A DNA stretch of 32,055 nucleotides. It comes from Mesorhizobium sp. LNHC252B00. GTDB lineage: Bacteria; Pseudomonadota; Alphaproteobacteria; Rhizobiales; Rhizobiaceae. The translations under genes and the position numbers were made by a program. Positions 7,287 through 14,751 of this stretch are shown here, in pieces. Position 1 is the stretch's first letter. Each line of letters opens with the position of its first letter. Under the pieces are notes generated by a model. The model made no database searches and had not been told where the DNA came from. It was given only the letters and a program-made list of their open reading frames with translations. The stretch lies in contig NZ_AYWO01000011.1 in assembly GCF_000502955.1 (NCBI RefSeq), positions 65,888 to 97,942 of the forward strand, in the 5' to 3' direction.

Positions 7287-7751
7287 ATGACAACCTTTTC
7301 GCAGAAGCCTGCGGATGTGGTGAAGAAGTGGATCCTGATCGACGCCGAAGGTCTCGTCGTCGGTCGTCTCGCCACTGTCATCGCCAATCATCTTCGCGGC
7401 AAGCACAAGCCGACCTTCACCCCGCATGTCGACGACGGCGACAATGTCATCGTCATCAATGCCGACAAGGTGGTGTTCACCGGCAAGAAGTTCACCGACA
7501 AGGTCTATTACTGGCACACCGGCCACCCCGGCGGCATCAAGGAGCGCACCGCGCGCCAGCTGCTCGAGGGCCGTTTCCCCGAGCGTGTCGTCGAGAAGGC
7601 CGTTGAGCGCATGGTGCCGCGTGGCCCGCTCGGCCGTCGCCAGATGAAGAACCTGCGCGTCTATGCAGGCGCCGAGCATCCGCATGTCGCCCAGCAGCCC
7701 CAGGTTCTCGACGTGGCCAAGCTGAATTCCAAGAACAAGAAGGTCGCATAA
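7287..7751 (+). CDS. rplM: 50S ribosomal protein L13
   Basis: A 154-residue L13, full length for alphaproteobacteria. Characteristic segments are [50 protein letters not shown] (N-terminal half), [16 protein letters not shown], and [33 protein letters not shown]. It binds 23S rRNA early in large-subunit assembly. The stop is one base from the rpsI ATG, so the pair is co-transcribed and probably coupled. Expression is likely driven by the promoter at 7133-7161. Confidence 0.98.
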   Translation: MTTFSQKPADVVKKWILIDAEGLVVGRLATVIANHLRGKHKPTFTPHVDDGDNVIVINADKVVFTGKKFTDKVYYWHTGHPGGIKERTARQLLEGRFPERVVEKAVERMVPRGPLGRRQMKNLRVYAGAEHPHVAQQPQVLDVAKLNSKNKKVA

Positions 7752-7752
7752 G

Positions 7753-8235
7753 ATGGCTGAGCTTTCCTCGCTCGCAGAACTGGGCGCCGCCACCGGCAAC
7801 ACCAATACGCAAGCCGCGGCCCCCGTCCACGTCCAGAAGCTCGACAAGTCGGGCCGCGCCTATGCCACCGGCAAGCGCAAGAACGCCATTGCGCGTGTCT
7901 GGGTGAAGCCCGGCTCGGGCAAGATCATCGTCAACGACAAGGAATTCGCGACCTATTTCGCGCGCCCGGTCCTGCAGATGATCCTCAACCAGCCGATCAT
8001 CGCCTCGAACCGTTCGGGCCAGTACGACATCGTCGCCACCGTCGTCGGCGGCGGCCTCTCCGGCCAGGCCGGCGCCGTGCGCCACGGCATCTCCAAGGCG
8101 CTGACCTACTACGAGCCGACGCTGCGCGCCGTGCTCAAGAAGGGCGGCTTCCTGACCCGCGACAGCCGCGTCGTCGAGCGCAAGAAGTACGGCAAGGCGA
8201 AGGCCCGCCGCAGCTTCCAGTTCTCGAAGCGCTAA
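7753..8235 (+). CDS. rpsI: 30S ribosomal protein S9
   Basis: A 160-residue S9. The core starts at [32 protein letters not shown] and continues through [14 protein letters not shown] [52 protein letters not shown]. The conserved C-terminal Lys-Arg that reaches the P-site tRNA is present. The roughly 35-residue Ala/Thr-rich N-terminal extension is typical of alphaproteobacteria. The gene follows rplM after one base and is closed by an intrinsic terminator at 8263-8285. Confidence 0.98.
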   Translation: MAELSSLAELGAATGNTNTQAAAPVHVQKLDKSGRAYATGKRKNAIARVWVKPGSGKIIVNDKEFATYFARPVLQMILNQPIIASNRSGQYDIVATVVGGGLSGQAGAVRHGISKALTYYEPTLRAVLKKGGFLTRDSRVVERKKYGKAKARRSFQFSKR

Positions 8236-8262
8236 TCGCACCGCCGCTTCAGACAATCGAAA

Positions 8263-8285
8263 GGCCGCCTCCGGGCGGCCTTTTT
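8263..8285 (+). terminator. Intrinsic terminator of rplM-rpsI
   Basis: GGCCGCC (8263-8269), loop TCCG, GGCGGCC (8274-8280), followed by TTTTTGTTT. The stem extends by flanking A/T pairs. This is a textbook Rho-independent terminator 27 bases after the rpsI stop. Confidence 0.92.
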
Positions 8286-8334
8286 GTTTGCGGCTCACCA
8301 ATCACTCCATCCATGCCTTTGGCGTCACGACAGC

Positions 8335-9234
8335 TCAGGACTTGCCGGACCTGATGAAATCGATGAACGCCCGCAGCGGGGCCGGCACCAGGCGCCGGCC
8401 GGGATAATACAGAAACGGTCCGGGAAAACTCGGCCACCACGGTTCGAGAATGGGCTCAAGCGCGCCGCTGTCGAAGTAAGGGCGTAGCCAGCCCTCGAAG
8501 AGGCCGATGATGCCGGTGCCGGCGATGGCCGCATCGACGGCAAGGTCAGTCGCCCCGCCGATCCGCACGATCAAAGGCCCCGTTGGATCGACCCGGACCA
8601 CCTCCCCGTCGCGCTCGAATTCCCATGGCAGCATCGCACCGCTGGCAAAGCGGCCGCGCACGCAGGAATGTCCAAGCAGGTCGCTCGGGTGTTCCGGCCG
8701 TCCATGGCGATCGAGATAGGCAGGGCTGGCGGCGGTGGCGAAATGCTGCACGCGCGGCCCGATAGGCACCGCGATCATGTCCTGCTCCAGCCGCTCGTCG
8801 TAGCGGATACCGGCGTCGCACCCGGCCGCCAGCACGTCGACAAAGTTCTCGTCGGCGATCACCTCCAGCCGGATACCGGGATAGGCGGCAAGAAAACCCG
8901 GGACGATGTCGGGCAATATCAGCCGCGCCGCGCTTACCGGCACGTTGAGCCGCAACGAGCCCGCCGGCCTGTCGCGAAAGCCATTCACCACGTCCAGCGC
9001 CGCCTCCACCTCCGACAGCGCCGGGCCAAGCCGTTCCAGCAAGCTGAGGCCGGCCTCGGTCGGCACAACGCTGCGCGTGGTTCGGTTGAACAGCCTGACA
9101 CCCAGCTGTGTCTCGAGGCGACGCACCGCCTCGCTCAAACCGGAGGCGCTGCCGCCGCTGGCTCGCGCCCCGTCGCGGAAACCGCCGGCGCGCGCCACAG
9201 CCACGAAGGCGTTCAGATCACTGAGGTCCATCAT
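8335..9234 (-). CDS. LysR-family transcriptional regulator
   Basis: 299 residues. The winged HTH occupies about residues 3-62 (LSDLNAFVAVARAGGFRDGARASGGSASGLSEAVRRLETQLGVRLFNRTTRSVVPTEAG), followed by the linker helix and a LysR-type periplasmic-binding-like effector domain (PAGSLRLNVP...LPDIVPGFLAAYPGIRLEVIADENFVDVLAAGCDAGIRY). The wording AGCDAGIRYDERLEQDMIAVPIGP is typical of the large PA2220/DmlR-like subgroup that sits next to oxidoreductases. It is divergent from the aldo/keto reductase gene with a 91-base shared intergenic region, so it most likely controls that gene. Inducer unknown. Confidence 0.93.
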   Translation of the reverse strand: MMDLSDLNAFVAVARAGGFRDGARASGGSASGLSEAVRRLETQLGVRLFNRTTRSVVPTEAGLSLLERLGPALSEVEAALDVVNGFRDRPAGSLRLNVPVSAARLILPDIVPGFLAAYPGIRLEVIADENFVDVLAAGCDAGIRYDERLEQDMIAVPIGPRVQHFATAASPAYLDRHGRPEHPSDLLGHSCVRGRFASGAMLPWEFERDGEVVRVDPTGPLIVRIGGATDLAVDAAIAGTGIIGLFEGWLRPYFDSGALEPILEPWWPSFPGPFLYYPGRRLVPAPLRAFIDFIRSGKS

Positions 9235-9270
9235 TGTTCGCCATTCCGCACAGCCTGTGTGGATTGTACC

Positions 9271-9279
9271 TGATTATCA
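9271..9279. promoter_or_regulatory. Short palindrome between LysR gene and aldo/keto reductase gene
   Basis: TGATTATCA is a perfect dyad (TGAT-T-ATCA) in the 91-base divergent region, 46 bases before the reductase ATG and 36 bases from the regulator ATG. It is the best candidate for the LysR-type box, although it is short and does not match the classic T-N11-A layout well. Confidence 0.35.
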
Positions 9280-9325
9280 CGAGGTTGAGCAGCGTCTATC
9301 TCTGCCTCATCAAAGGAGATCAATC

Positions 9326-10198
9326 ATGTCCGATATTCAACAGGCCGGCACTTTCACCCTTGGCAGCCATACCGTGAAGCGGCTCGGCTACGGCGCCATG
9401 CAGCTCGCCGGACCCGGCGTGTTCGGGCCGCCCAAGGATCATGACGCGGCATTGGCCGTGCTGCGCGAAGCGGTTGCACAAGGCGTCGACCACATCGACA
9501 CCAGCGACTTCTATGGTCCGCACGTCACCAACCGGCTGATCCGCGAGGCGCTGGCACCCTACCCCGACGATCTCGTCATCGTCACCAAGATCGGCGCACG
9601 CCGCGGTGCGGATGGTTCATGGCTGCCGGCCTTTTCTCGCGAAGCCCTGACCCAGGCGGTACACGACAATCTAAGCAATCTCGGGCTCGAAGTGCTCGAC
9701 GTGGTCAATTTGCGCGTCATGTTCGACACCCATGGCCCCGCCGAAGGGTCGATCGAAGCGCCGCTCACCGTGCTGGCCGAGCTTCAACGAAAGGGCTTGG
9801 TCAGGCATATCGGACTGAGCAACGTGACGGCTGCGCAGATCGCGCAAGGACGCCGGATCGCCGAGATCGTCTGTGTGCAGAACCAGTACAATCTGGCGCA
9901 TCGCGGCGACGACTCCCTGATCGACGACCTCGCCCGCGACGGCATCGCCTATGTACCGTTCTTTCCGCTCGGCGGCTTCAACCCGCTGCAGTCGTCGACG
10001 CTGTCCGATGTGGCCCAGCGCCTCGGCGCCACCTCGATGCAGGTCGCGCTCGCCTGGCTGCTGCGTCGCGCCCCCAATATCCTGCTGATCCCCGGCACAT
10101 CGTCTGTCGGGCATCTCAGGGAGAACCTAGCGGCTGGCGAACTGGTGCTTTCGGACAACGTGCTGAGCGAATTGGATGGCATAGCGATGGCTGCTTGA
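9326..10198 (+). CDS. Aldo/keto reductase
   Basis: 290 residues, NADPH-dependent TIM-barrel oxidoreductase. VKRLGYGAMQLAGPGVFG opens the barrel, GVDHIDTSDFYGPHVTNRLIREAL supplies the catalytic Asp and Tyr, LVIVTKIGARRG the catalytic Lys, and VRHIGLSNVTAAQIAQGRRIAEIVCVQNQYNLAHRGDD, with LLIPGTSSVGHLRENL near the end, binds cofactor. The usual catalytic His (in DxxxxH at strand 4) appears replaced: VVNLRVMFDTHGP. This variation is common in the AKR subgroup annotated as oxidoreductase next to LysR regulators. The start at 9326 follows a strong AAGGAG. Substrate unknown. Confidence 0.92.
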   Translation: MSDIQQAGTFTLGSHTVKRLGYGAMQLAGPGVFGPPKDHDAALAVLREAVAQGVDHIDTSDFYGPHVTNRLIREALAPYPDDLVIVTKIGARRGADGSWLPAFSREALTQAVHDNLSNLGLEVLDVVNLRVMFDTHGPAEGSIEAPLTVLAELQRKGLVRHIGLSNVTAAQIAQGRRIAEIVCVQNQYNLAHRGDDSLIDDLARDGIAYVPFFPLGGFNPLQSSTLSDVAQRLGATSMQVALAWLLRRAPNILLIPGTSSVGHLRENLAAGELVLSDNVLSELDGIAMAA

Positions 10199-10245
10199 GG
10201 GTGGGACCCACTGGGGAGCAAGGCCTTCCAGTTAGGGCTCGGCAG

Positions 10246-10297
10246 TCACCCACCCGGCGCTTCGCGCCGACCTCCCCATCAAGGGGAGGTAGGGTGG
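10246..10297. repeat. GC-rich palindromic intergenic repeat, copy B
   Basis: Same design as copy A: CACCCGGCGC, GCGCCGACCTCCCC, then ATCAA and GGGGAGGTAGGGTGG. It matches copy C in inverted orientation at 26 of 27 positions. It lies in the 225-base gap between two convergent genes. Confidence 0.75.
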
Positions 10298-10360
10298 CGC
10301 GCTCCAGCACTTGCCAGGCCTTGCGAGACACTCGATGGGTGGGAATCTGCCGTGACCTTC

Positions 10361-10405
10361 TACCTCCCTCGATGGGGAGGTCGGCGCGGAGCGCCGGGTG
10401 GGGTG
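10361..10405. repeat. GC-rich palindromic intergenic repeat, copy C (inverted)
   Basis: TACCTCCCTCGATGGGGAGG followed by TCGGCGCGGAGCGCCGGGTG. Inverted relative to copy B, about 65 bases away, so B and C can also pair with each other as a long cruciform or RNA stem. The position between convergent genes suits a role as a two-way transcription stop, which is inference. Confidence 0.75.
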
Positions 10406-10423
10406 CGGCGCCAGCGTTCCTAA

Positions 10424-11482
10424 CTAATTGATACTCGCCGTGTTCGCCGGCTCAACCGGCCGCGCCTCGATGGCATAAGGCACGCGAAAACCGTTCGCCG
10501 CCAGCCAGCCGATGGCTGCCTTCGGCTCATCGGTCTGGATGATAGTGGCGCCGCGATCGGCCCAGAAGCCCCAGGCTTCGCGCGGCAGGCTGGCCTGGAC
10601 TGCCAGTTCATCGCCGCGGCCGCCGGCAAGGAAGCCGCCCGGCTTGTTGACGATGGCGTAGGTGTCGGCCCAGATGTGCCAGTTGCCACGTACGGCAGCC
10701 GCGCGCATTCGCGTGCTGAATAGCGGCCCGCCGGTCTCGGTCAGCGTCTCAGCGCCCGCCCGCCAGTTGATCAGTTCGATCGCGCGCGGCGACAAGGCAC
10801 GGTCGACCGTTTCGGCGAAACCGGCATTATGCACCGCGTCGTCGGCGATGATCGGCATGAACTGAAAGCCGCCGTTGATGGCGCTCATGGCGGCCTTGAC
10901 CGTGGAAATCCTGTTCTGGTTCCACAGGTTCTCCTTGACGATGACCTGCTCGGCCATGCCGAGATCGCGAGCGACAGCGATCATGCCCGAGAGATCGCCG
11001 ACGTCGAGCTTGTTATCGAGATTGATGAGAATCCTGTCTCGCGTTGCCGTCAGCATCTCGCGCAGCGTCGAGACCGTCTCATCGGTAACGATGCGGGTAC
11101 CTTCGATCACCAGCCTACAGGTCCTGAGTTCCGCCAGCGTGTATTTGACCACCTCGCCCTTGCAGGTCGTGGTGCGATCAAGCCAGCTGTCATGCATGAC
11201 GACGAACTCACCATCCTTCGAACGCCGGATGTCGACCTCGACGATCTCAGCGCCCATGGCGATCGAGCCTTCGACCGCGGCAATCGAGTTTTCCGCATAA
11301 AGCGTCTTGCCGGCCTGCATGCTGCCGGCGCGATGCGCGGCCACCATCACGTGGTCGCGCCACTGGTTGGCATGGTCGAAGCGGTCGAGAATCTGGCTGG
11401 CGCGGGTCTCACCGGCCAACGACTGGCCAGAGAAGACCGCAAGTGCCGAGGAAAAGAATAGGCTGAGCCAGATGGTCCGCAT
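10424..11482 (-). CDS. Exported glycerophosphodiester phosphodiesterase
   Basis: 352 residues. An N-terminal signal peptide (MRTIWLSLFFSSALAVFSGQSLAG, cleavage probable after SLA-G) sends it to the periplasm. The GDPD signature is complete: VAAHRAGS with His50 and Arg51, YAENSIAAVEGSIAMGAEIVEVDIRRSKDG with the metal-binding Glu64, Glu82 and Asp84, and VVMHDSWLDRTT with His97. It should split glycerophosphodiesters, from phospholipid turnover, into glycerol-3-phosphate and an alcohol. The ATG at 11482 was chosen because the signal peptide begins there and AAGGAG lies upstream. The frame before it reads through transposon debris. Convergent with the aldo/keto reductase gene. Confidence 0.92.
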   Translation of the reverse strand: MRTIWLSLFFSSALAVFSGQSLAGETRASQILDRFDHANQWRDHVMVAAHRAGSMQAGKTLYAENSIAAVEGSIAMGAEIVEVDIRRSKDGEFVVMHDSWLDRTTTCKGEVVKYTLAELRTCRLVIEGTRIVTDETVSTLREMLTATRDRILINLDNKLDVGDLSGMIAVARDLGMAEQVIVKENLWNQNRISTVKAAMSAINGGFQFMPIIADDAVHNAGFAETVDRALSPRAIELINWRAGAETLTETGGPLFSTRMRAAAVRGNWHIWADTYAIVNKPGGFLAGGRGDELAVQASLPREAWGFWADRGATIIQTDEPKAAIGWLAANGFRVPYAIEARPVEPANTASIN

Positions 11483-11552
11483 CGAGAATCGCTCCTTGCC
11501 GGGACGAAATCGAGATAAGCGATGCCCGTGACAGGGAGGTGAACGCAGCCGG

Positions 11553-11835
11553 CTAGGATGCGTGGACACTTGTCTGAATCCAGAGGACGGTTGCCGCGAT
11601 GTGACGGCAAGATAGTTTCTCGAATTGTGTGGCGAGGGCGTAGGAACTGCTTGAGCCTGGGAAAAGCGACATTCGATCAGGTGACGTTGGGCATAGCGGC
11701 GCTTGTCGATCGGGTATTTGCGGCGCAACAGATCGGCATCTTAGCCCGCGTCGGCCATGACGACGAATGCAGGTCGCGTTCCCCGCGAGCCGAAGCATTT
11801 GTCTCTCAGGGCCACCTGTCGGGACAAGACTGATG
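11553..11835 (-). pseudogene. IS5-type transposase remnant, copy 1
   Basis: Reading the minus strand from the right, the fragment RPAFVVMADAG, then a stop (TAA where TAC would give the expected Tyr), DADLLRRKYPIDKRRYAQRHLIECRFS is recognisable as the C-terminal DDE region of an IS5-family transposase. Frameshifts then scatter the rest over other frames: RLKQF, ATQFEK, NYLA and IAATVLWIQTSVH. The left edge CTAGGATG(C)GTGGACACTTGTC is shared with copy 2 and probably marks an element end. No intact open frame exists, so it is dead. It fills most of the 353-base gap between the phosphodiesterase gene and the PaiB-like gene; I see nothing else in that gap. Confidence 0.75.
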
Positions 11836-12474
11836 CTATTGGGATTTGGCCGCCGCAGCCGCGAGCATCGCTTCTCCTATCCCATTGACGCCTTGGGCAT
11901 TCAGCATTTCACCAGCGTTCTGAATATCGCGCACCTCTTTGTTCTGGCTGAGTTTTGATTTCCCAACCAGGCCGGTGATCTCGATCTCCAGGGCGACGAT
12001 CGCCTTAACCATCGTGTCTATGAAGTCCCTCGGCGCGTCGCCCATCTTCCACGGGGCAAGCTGCGAGGCTTCTTGTATATGAGTGAGCTTCGCCACGTTA
12101 CGGCGTACATATCGCTCATCATCCCGGACAGTGATGCGTCCGTGGGCGTGGACGACGAGATAGTTCCACGTCGGCACCTGCTTGTGGAGTTCGTGCTTGC
12201 TTGGATACCAGTTCGGCGAGATGTAAGCGTCGGCCGCACGGAAGATAACGAGGACTTCATCGCCATTGGCGACTTCCTGCCAGACTGGATTCTTGCGGGC
12301 AACATGACAATTGAGGACGCCCTTGTCTCCCTTCGAGCGGTCGAGCTCAAAGGGGACGTGGTTCGCGTCGAGGATGCCTTTGCTTTGGGTGACCAGGATA
12401 CCGAGCGGGTGTCTCTCGATAAGGTCGAACTGGGCGTTCTGATCGGGAACGGCAAAATGGGGCGGAACGTACAA
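11836..12474 (-). CDS. PaiB-like FMN-binding protein
   Basis: 212 residues, family described as FMN-binding negative transcriptional regulator (PNPOx-like split barrel). The N-terminus MYVPPHFAVPD (translated from a TTG), HPLGILVTQSKGILDANHVPFELD, GVLNCHVARKNPVWQEV, VLVIFRAADAYISPNWYPSKHELHKQVPTWNYLVVHAHG and LTHIQE are all standard PaiB wording. The TTG at 12474 is supported by AGGAG eight bases upstream. In Bacillus subtilis PaiB is linked to repression of sporulation and protease genes; in proteobacteria the role is not settled and a flavin-dependent enzyme is as likely. It follows the XRE-cupin gene by 48 bases, so the two form an operon. Confidence 0.88.
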   Translation of the reverse strand: MYVPPHFAVPDQNAQFDLIERHPLGILVTQSKGILDANHVPFELDRSKGDKGVLNCHVARKNPVWQEVANGDEVLVIFRAADAYISPNWYPSKHELHKQVPTWNYLVVHAHGRITVRDDERYVRRNVAKLTHIQEASQLAPWKMGDAPRDFIDTMVKAIVALEIEITGLVGKSKLSQNKEVRDIQNAGEMLNAQGVNGIGEAMLAAAAAKSQ

Positions 12475-12522
12475 CGGTATTTCTCCTGTCGTGAGTGGCG
12501 GCTGTTAGTGATCGGCGAAATC

Positions 12523-13167
12523 TTACGGAACGGGCCCGGGCATCTTCGTTGCGGTCGACGAGCGCCCCGCATCTCGCTGTCCACCACGCTCAAGGACGGC
12601 CATCGAGAAGTGGGCGGGCACATCAGATACCGCCGCGTATGTGTGCGGTTGATCAGTGACAAGCCGCGCACTCTCGCCCTGGCTCAAAATTACTGCATGG
12701 GTACCCACCAGGACACTCAGGGACCCCTGAGTCACCGAGATCAGCTCGCGCGTATCCGGACTATGAGCATCTGCGGAAAACACGTCGCCCGGCATAATGA
12801 CCCAGCTCCACAATTCGAACATCGTGCGTCCCGAGGTCGATGAATGAAGTTGTGCAAAGCTTCCTTTGGCGCTTGTCCAAAGCGTCCTCGTCTCTGTCCG
12901 CTCAATGGGAAGGCGAACTGTGGAAGGATCGTCATTCAGCAAATCGGCCACGGAGAGCGAAAACGCCGCCGCCAGTCGGCAAAGTATGCCGATACTGGGG
13001 TTCGCCTTGCCTTGCTCAAGCGAGACGACGGTTCCCTTGGACAACCCGCTCAGTTTTGCCAGTCGATCCAGGGTCAGATTTTGGTCGCGCCTCAAGTCTC
13101 GGATTCGAACCGCTATCGCTTTGCCAAGCATCTGCTCGGAATCCATCGCTGTCGTAACATCGGTCAT
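12523..13167 (-). CDS. XRE-family regulator with C-terminal cupin
   Basis: 214 residues from the first ATG. An HTH_3 domain at about 16-72 (IAVRIRDLRRDQNLTLDRLAKLSGLSKGTVVSLEQGKANPSIGILCRLAAAFSLSVADLL) is followed by a cupin sensor domain (SWVIMPGDVFSADAHSPDTRELISVTQGSLSVLVGTHAVILSQGESARLVTDQPHTYAAVS). This architecture is common in regulators of amino-acid or amine metabolism. The first ATG lies inside a TATAATG sequence and inside an operator-like palindrome. If that TATAAT is a real -10 box, translation would have to begin at residue 8 or 13 (MDSEQ or MLGKA). It is followed by the PaiB-like gene and is divergent from a destroyed PLP-enzyme gene, its probable former target. Confidence 0.88.
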   Translation of the reverse strand: MTDVTTAMDSEQMLGKAIAVRIRDLRRDQNLTLDRLAKLSGLSKGTVVSLEQGKANPSIGILCRLAAAFSLSVADLLNDDPSTVRLPIERTETRTLWTSAKGSFAQLHSSTSGRTMFELWSWVIMPGDVFSADAHSPDTRELISVTQGSLSVLVGTHAVILSQGESARLVTDQPHTYAAVSDVPAHFSMAVLERGGQRDAGRSSTATKMPGPVP

Positions 13168-13218
13168 TATATTGACTTAGTGCCTCGGCTCATCTATTGC
13201 GGTCAATATAATGACCGA
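13160..13218. promoter_or_regulatory. 17-bp perfect inverted repeat, twin operators over divergent start codons
   Basis: The sequence GTCAATATAATGACCGA occurs on the minus strand (13176 to 13160) and again on the plus strand (13202-13218), without mismatch, 25 bases apart. Each arm is itself a dyad, GTCA-N6-TGAC. Each arm contains TATAAT and an ATG, so the minus-strand XRE gene and the plus-strand gene remnant both begin Met-Thr-Asp inside it. The centre-to-centre distance is 39 bases. The most economical reading is a pair of binding sites for the XRE regulator controlling both directions. Confidence 0.7.
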
Positions 13219-13350
13219 CGCGAATTTGCAACTGCGCCGTAGCGAGGAAATCATCGATGCGCCAAGGCGCCAGCCGGATTGCTACGAATGTCCGTGGGAC
13301 TTGAGCATCCTCAGGACATTATCAACGAACTGATGCAGGCCCTAGGATGA
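13211..13350 (+). pseudogene. Remnant of a Cys/Met-metabolism PLP enzyme gene
   Basis: An ATG at 13211 inside the operator opens MTDANLQLRRSEEIID. In another frame the segment APAGLLRMSVGLEHPQDIINELMQALG ends at a TGA (13348-13350). The latter is unmistakably the C-terminal tail of the cystathionine gamma-synthase/lyase and methionine gamma-lyase family; compare RLSIGIEDVNDIVADLEQAL at the end of metY in this window. Only about 16 N-terminal and 27 C-terminal residues remain, so nearly the whole gene, including the PLP lysine, is deleted. Attribution of the N-terminal scrap to the same gene is inferred from position. The stop codon abuts IS remnant copy 2. Confidence 0.65.
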
Positions 13351-13405
13351 GTGGACACTTGTCGATCGGGTATTTGGCATCGTAGGCCGCGTCGGCCATG
13401 ACGAC
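13342..13405 (-). pseudogene. IS5-type transposase remnant, copy 2
   Basis: It starts with the same CTAGGATG(A)GTGGACACTTGTC edge as copy 1, then jumps directly to GATCGGGTATTTG. The 133 bases that separate these blocks in copy 1 (11575-11707) are missing. On the minus strand it reads LPAKVVMADAAYDAKYPIDK, retaining the Tyr lost in copy 1 and lacking five codons (DLLRR region). Similarity to copy 1 stops near 13405. Dead fragment. Confidence 0.7.
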
Positions 13406-13710
13406 CTTTGCGGGCAACCCCTCGATCGAGGTGACCCAGCGGTGCCGCGATACCGAAATCATTGTCGCCCGCCAGGCAGACGAAAAGCACGATAACCGCC
13501 CTCATCACGATCTCGGCGAGGGTCCAGTCGGTCCTGGCGAGGACCTGTCGCGCCCCTGCAATGGAATCATGCTGAAATCAGGCCCGCAAGGCGACAAATC
13601 CTGCCTTGGAGTGGCACTCGCGCAGCACCATTCCGTCTCGCCAAGCTGTGACTGGTATCTTCCCTGCCGCTTCTGTAGTTGTTGCACCCCGATGAAAACG
13701 AGGATCCGCA
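13406..13710. other. Gene-poor stretch before the agmatinase gene
   Basis: Beyond the IS scrap, the next 300 bases show no convincing gene. Minus-strand reading gives short interrupted frames that may be further decayed transposase sequence, but I cannot align them. A GAGG ribosome-binding site at the right edge serves the following gene. Confidence 0.4.
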
Positions 13711-14721
13711 ATGGCGAACAACAACATCGACAACGCCTTCACCGCCCGTTCCAAAATGGGCGCCGCGTTCGAGCCGACCTATTCCGGCGCGCTGTCGTTC
13801 ATGCGGCGTAAATACACCAAGGACGTGAAGGGCGCTGACGCGGTGGTGTGGGGCATTCCGTTCGACGCCGCCGTGACCAACCGGCCTGGCGCTCGTTTCG
13901 GGCCGCAGGCTATACGCCGCGCCTCGGCGATCCTCGACAACGACCCGCAATACCCGTTTTCACGTGATCTATTCGAGCATCTGGCGGTCGTCGACTATGG
14001 CGATTGCCTGCTCGACTCAGGCAACCACCAGAAGACGCCCGGCACGATCGAGCGTGAGGCGGCGAAGATACTCAAATCAGGCGCCTTCCTGCTGACGCTC
14101 GGCGGCGACCATTTCGTCACCTGGCCATTGCTCAAGGCGCATGCCGCCATCCACGGTCCCCTCGCCCTGGTGCAGTTCGACGCGCATCAGGACACCTGGC
14201 CGGATGATGGCAAGCGCATCGACCACGGATCCTTCGTCGGCCGCGCCGTCAAGGAGGGCATCATCGATCCAGATCGCTCGATCCAGATCGGGATCCGCAC
14301 CCACGCGCCCGACACGTTCGGCATCAAGATCCTCCACGGCCATGAAATCGAGGAAATGCGGGCATCCGATATCGCCTACGCCATCGTCGACCGCACCGGC
14401 GGCAAGAAGACCTATCTCACCTTCGACATCGACTGCCTCGATCCGGCCTATGCGCCGGGAACAGGCACGCCGGTAGCCGGCGGACCGTCCTCGGCGAAGA
14501 TCCTTTCGACGCTGCGTCAGCTCAACCAGATCGACATTGTCGGCGCCGATGTCGTAGAGGTTGCGCCGGCCTATGATCACGCCGATATAACGGCGATCGC
14601 CGGCTCGATGGTGGCCATGCAATATCTCGGCCTGCTGGCGGAGCGAAAGGCACGGCTCGAAGAGCTGAGCAACAACGGCAGCCACCAGGGTGCCGCAGTG
14701 AATCAAGGACAGGACATATAG
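13711..14721 (+). CDS. speB: Agmatinase-type ureohydrolase
   Basis: 336 residues of the arginase/agmatinase superfamily, which hydrolyses guanidino compounds to urea and an amine. The binuclear manganese site is complete: GGDH (His134), DAHQD (Asp157, His159, Asp161) and DIDCLDPAYAPGTGTPVAGG (Asp239, Asp241). The N-terminal segment WGIPFDAAVTNRPGARFGPQAIR is also characteristic. Agmatinase is the default name, but guanidinobutyrase and related enzymes share these motifs, so the substrate is not certain. It is 30 bases upstream of argC on the same strand, probably co-transcribed, linking arginine-derived polyamine or guanidine catabolism with arginine synthesis. Confidence 0.88.
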   Translation: MANNNIDNAFTARSKMGAAFEPTYSGALSFMRRKYTKDVKGADAVVWGIPFDAAVTNRPGARFGPQAIRRASAILDNDPQYPFSRDLFEHLAVVDYGDCLLDSGNHQKTPGTIEREAAKILKSGAFLLTLGGDHFVTWPLLKAHAAIHGPLALVQFDAHQDTWPDDGKRIDHGSFVGRAVKEGIIDPDRSIQIGIRTHAPDTFGIKILHGHEIEEMRASDIAYAIVDRTGGKKTYLTFDIDCLDPAYAPGTGTPVAGGPSSAKILSTLRQLNQIDIVGADVVEVAPAYDHADITAIAGSMVAMQYLGLLAERKARLEELSNNGSHQGAAVNQGQDI

Positions 14722-14751
14722 TCCTGAATTAACAGGGAATTTGATCAGTCC

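Noticed and set aside
13172..13212. Plus-strand promoter TTGACT...TATAAT in the twin-operator region
   Set aside because: The spacing between the two boxes is 29 bases, far too long for sigma-70; the boxes are parts of the two operator arms.
11553..13405. An intact composite transposon
   Set aside because: Both transposase copies are truncated and frameshifted, I see no matching outer inverted repeats or target duplications, and the copies differ in length. Only remnants can be claimed.
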